From Vulcanimicrobiota bacterium (GTDB taxonomy: Bacteria; Vulcanimicrobiota; Vulcanimicrobiia; Vulcanimicrobiales; Vulcanimicrobiaceae): a stretch of 64,000 nt of DNA. Under the pieces are notes generated by a model. It made no database searches, had not been told where the DNA came from, and saw only the letters and a list, made by a program, of their open reading frames with translations. Position numbers and translations under genes: made by a program. The stretch lies in the NCBI GenBank assembly GCA_003161435.1, contig PMOS01000008.1:91626-155625 (forward strand), written 5' to 3'. Shown one piece after another: positions 61,445 to 64,000 of the stretch (position 1 is its first letter; each line of letters opens with the position of its first letter).

Positions 61445-63181
61445 ATGGAGATCGAGCCGGTGGAACCTCCCATGCAGGTCGACTGGGACGTCGCCGTTCC
61501 GATGGACGACGGCATCGTGCTGCGCGCGGACGTGTTTCGTCCCGCCGGCGGCGGCCGCTATCCGGTGATCCTGAGCTACGGGCCGTACGCGAAAGGGCTC
61601 GCGTTCCAAGACGGCTATCCGAGCGCGTGGAACCGGATGGCCGAGCAGCACCCCGACGTCACCGCCGGCTCCACGAACCGCTATCAGAACTGGGAGGTCG
61701 TCGATCCGGAGAAGTGGGTGCCCGACGGTTACGTCTGCGTACGGGTCGATTCGCGCGGTGCCGGCCGTTCGCCCGGCTTTCTCGAACCGTGGTCGCCACG
61801 CGAGACGCAGGACCTCGCGCAGTGCATCGAGTGGGCCGGCACGCAATCGTGGAGCAACGGCAACGTCGGCCTCAACGGCATCTCGTACTATGCGATGAAC
61901 CAGTGGTCGGTCGCGTCGCTGCAGCCGTCGCATCTCGCCGCGATCTGCGCGTGGGAAGGCGCCGCCGACTTCTACCGCGACCTCACGCACCACGGCGGCG
62001 TCCTATGCACCTTCGCGCAGAACTGGTACGACATGCAGGTCAAGAGCGTGCAGCACGGTCTGGGCGAACGCGGTCCGCGCAGTGGCGTGACCGGCGAGCT
62101 CGCGTGCGGTCCCGAGACGCTGAGCGAGGAAGAACTGGCGCGAAACCGGACGGATTTCGGCGCCGACATCTTGGCGCATCCGCTCGACGACGAATACCAC
62201 CGCTCGCGTTCCCCGGTGTGGGGACGCGTCGTCGTGCCGTTGCTGAGCGCCGCCAACTGGGGCGGCCAGGGGCTGCACCCGCGCGGCAACTTCGAAGCCT
62301 TCGTCCGCGCGGCGTCGCCGGAGAAGTGGCTCGAGGTTCACGGCATCGAGCACTGGACCGAGTTCTATACCGATTACGGGGTGCGGTTGCAGAAACAGTT
62401 CTTCGCCCATTATCTCAAGGGCGAGGACACGCTGCGCGACTGGCCGCGGGTCCGGTTGCAAGTGCGGCACGTCGACCGGTTCGAGGAGCGGCACGAGGAT
62501 GCGTGGCCGATCGCGCGCACCCAGTGGACGAAGCTGTACCTCGACGTTGATGCAGGCGCGCTGTGCGCCGAACCGCCGGCGGCAGAGATGCGGGCGGAGT
62601 ACGATCCGTCCGGCGACGGCCTGACGTTCACGAGCCCACCGCTCGAGCGCGAGACGGAGATCACCGGACCGCTGGCGGCGCGGCTGTTCGTCGCGTCGTC
62701 GACGAGCGACGCCGACATCTTCGTGGTTCTGCGAGCGTTCGGCGCCGACGGCGCCGAGATCGTCTTCCAAGGCGCCATCGACCCGCGCACGCCGCTCGCG
62801 CAGGGCTGGCTGCGCGCCTCGCATCGAGCCCTCGATCCCGACTTGACCACCGACTACCGCCCGTATCACCCGCACACCGCCATCGCGCTGCTCGTCCCCG
62901 GCGACGTGGTGCAGCTCGAGGTGGAACTCTGGCCGACGTCGATCGTTTTGCCGGCCGGCTCTCGCCTGGGCTTGAGCGTGCGAGGCAACGACTACCGGTA
63001 TCCCGGCCCGAGCGGGGGACGGCTCTCCAACTTCAAGAACGAGATGACCGGCTGCGGACCGTTTCTGCACGACGATCCGCGCGATCGTCCGCCCGCTCTC
63101 TACAGCGTCACCAACACGCTCCATGCCGGGCCGGCACGTCAAGCGTACGTTCTGTTGCCGATCGTGCCACCGGCCGACTAA
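61445..63181 (+). CDS. CocE/NonD-family hydrolase
   Basis: A 578-residue alpha/beta hydrolase with the X-Pro dipeptidyl-peptidase C-terminal jelly-roll. The nucleophile Ser is in NGISYYAM, the CocE GxSYxG position. The Arg/Gly-rich VCVRVDSRGAGRSPG precedes it. The C-terminal domain (about 400-578) has LTFTSPPLERETEITGPLAA and PAGSRLGLSVRGNDY. The expected Asp of the triad, usually in a WYDG-like segment, is not seen; the matching stretch is NWGGQGLHPRGNF, so the triad may differ. The likely substrate is an ester or acyl amide. The ATG at 61445 starts the domain directly. Confidence 0.85.
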   Translation: MEIEPVEPPMQVDWDVAVPMDDGIVLRADVFRPAGGGRYPVILSYGPYAKGLAFQDGYPSAWNRMAEQHPDVTAGSTNRYQNWEVVDPEKWVPDGYVCVRVDSRGAGRSPGFLEPWSPRETQDLAQCIEWAGTQSWSNGNVGLNGISYYAMNQWSVASLQPSHLAAICAWEGAADFYRDLTHHGGVLCTFAQNWYDMQVKSVQHGLGERGPRSGVTGELACGPETLSEEELARNRTDFGADILAHPLDDEYHRSRSPVWGRVVVPLLSAANWGGQGLHPRGNFEAFVRAASPEKWLEVHGIEHWTEFYTDYGVRLQKQFFAHYLKGEDTLRDWPRVRLQVRHVDRFEERHEDAWPIARTQWTKLYLDVDAGALCAEPPAAEMRAEYDPSGDGLTFTSPPLERETEITGPLAARLFVASSTSDADIFVVLRAFGADGAEIVFQGAIDPRTPLAQGWLRASHRALDPDLTTDYRPYHPHTAIALLVPGDVVQLEVELWPTSIVLPAGSRLGLSVRGNDYRYPGPSGGRLSNFKNEMTGCGPFLHDDPRDRPPALYSVTNTLHAGPARQAYVLLPIVPPAD

Positions 63182-63269
63182 TGGCCTGCTGCGGCGGCGC
63201 GGAACAGGACGAACTGCTAGGCTCGGGCAAGCCTGGTAGTCCCAGCGGAGATCGCTGGGAGGAGGCATC

Positions 63270-64000
63270 ATGAAGCGAACGACGAGCGCACTCGTCAGTC
63301 TCGCCGTCCTCGTCGGCGTCGTCTCGGCAACCGGGCTGCAACGCACGAACGCGCAAGGCACCTGGCCCGACGCAACGGCATATGCCAACGCGGACCAAGA
63401 CGCGTCGAACTGGGTTCTCCCGGCACGCGGCTATAGCGGCAACCGGTATCTTTCGGAGACCGAGATCACGCCGGCCAACGTCGGCACCCTCAAGAAGGCC
63501 TGGAGCGCACCGATCGATGCGCGCGGTCCGCTCGAGACGGCACCGATCGTCTGGAACGGAACGATGTACGTGACGTCGTCGCACAACGACGTGTACGCGC
63601 TCGACGCGGCGACCGGAGCGCTGAAGTGGCACTTCCCCTACAAGCCGCACGTCATCGCGTTCTCCGCCAACCGCGGCGTCGCGCTGCTCAACGGCAAGGT
63701 CTACGAGGCGACGCTCGACGGACATCTGATCGCGCTCGACGCGACGACCGGCAAAGTCGCCTGGAACGTCGTCGCCGCGCACGATCTGACCAACACGTTC
63801 TACACGATGCAGCCCGTTCCGTACAAGAACATGCTGCTGCTCGGCGCCTCGAACGGCGACTGGGGCGGCATCGGCTACATCACCGCGTTCGACGCGGCGA
63901 CCGGCAAGCGGATCTGGGACTGGTACGCCGTGCCGGGACCCGGCCAACCCGGCCACACGACCTGGACCGGTGATTCCTGGAAGCGCGGCGGCGGCGCGAT
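63270..64000 (+). CDS. PQQ-type beta-propeller dehydrogenase, N-terminal part (cut by window end)
   Basis: The first 243 or so residues of an exported protein. Signal peptide at 1 to about 29 (MKRTTSALVSLAVLVGVVSA), then beta-propeller blades with the tryptophan-docking style VYALDAATGALKWHF, LIALDATTGKVAWNV and ITAFDAATGKRIWDW. The beginning NWVLPARGYSGNRYLSETEI is typical of PQQ-dependent alcohol dehydrogenases of the methanol/ethanol dehydrogenase family. The metal and PQQ residues lie beyond the window, so family assignment is sure but substrate is not. GGGAGGAGG is four bases before the ATG. Confidence 0.88.
   Translation, partial: MKRTTSALVSLAVLVGVVSATGLQRTNAQGTWPDATAYANADQDASNWVLPARGYSGNRYLSETEITPANVGTLKKAWSAPIDARGPLETAPIVWNGTMYVTSSHNDVYALDAATGALKWHFPYKPHVIAFSANRGVALLNGKVYEATLDGHLIALDATTGKVAWNVVAAHDLTNTFYTMQPVPYKNMLLLGASNGDWGGIGYITAFDAATGKRIWDWYAVPGPGQPGHTTWTGDSWKRGGGA

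Overview
The window is 64 kb of high-GC (roughly two-thirds G+C), densely coding bacterial DNA. It has no rRNA, tRNA, CRISPR array, transposase or phage gene that I can recognise. Three things give a hint of the host: the block topA-trmFO-hslV-hslU followed by def-fmt-rsmB-FHA-FHA-PP2C-rodA/ftsW, which combines Firmicutes-like and Actinobacteria-like orders; HslUV together with a HiPIP; and frequent GTG starts. My inference is a deep-branching Terrabacteria-type lineage such as Candidatus Eremiobacterota (WPS-2). The sequence alone cannot prove this.

Layout. 0-13.4 kb: a lower-GC orphan gene, a secreted proline-rich protein divergent from an Lhr-type helicase, an aldo/keto reductase, a fatty-acid-hydroxylase-like membrane enzyme, an Xre/RES toxin-antitoxin pair and a large secreted hexaheme cytochrome. 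13.4-18.1 kb: a zinc-ribbon protein, small genes, an infA-like gene that appears to start at ATT, then gerM-like, amidase and murI. 18.3-23.5 kb: a PAP2-like membrane protein divergent from dxs, then secG and two peptide-type ABC ATPases. 23.5-29.7 kb: a lysine-rich histone-H1-like repeat protein divergent from topA-trmFO-hslV-hslU. 29.7-30.1 kb is non-coding, with a 27-bp perfect inverted repeat, a near-tandem repeat and REP-like elements.

30.1-37.9 kb: a CPBP protease and a secreted protein (minus strand), a HiPIP, then a tightly overlapping initiation/cell-wall operon: def, fmt (apparent CTG start), rsmB, two FHA proteins, a PP2C-fold protein that has lost its metal-binding aspartates, and a RodA/FtsW flippase/polymerase-type protein. 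38-48.9 kb: a mixed region with secreted and membrane proteins, an ATLF-like metallopeptidase, a solute-binding protein, an operon of a truncated chemoreceptor-type sensor with a DUF3343 protein, VOC, WYL regulator, DUF442-type phosphatase, a divergent acyl-CoA synthetase/MBL pair and a PAS-GGDEF diguanylate cyclase.

48.9-55.4 kb is a coherent six-gene catabolic operon: a two-domain 2-aminobenzoyl-CoA/salicylyl-CoA monooxygenase-reductase, SDR, MarR regulator, enoyl-CoA hydratase, aromatic acid-CoA ligase and a RidA-like protein. It fits aerobic CoA-thioester degradation of anthranilate or salicylate. The ligase carries an in-frame REP fragment expanded into a heptad repeat. 55.4-64 kb holds further probable catabolic genes: dimethylformamidase-beta-like, PuuE-like deacetylase, zinc alcohol dehydrogenase, DinB-like, aldehyde dehydrogenase, CocE-like hydrolase and the start of a PQQ-type beta-propeller dehydrogenase cut by the window end.
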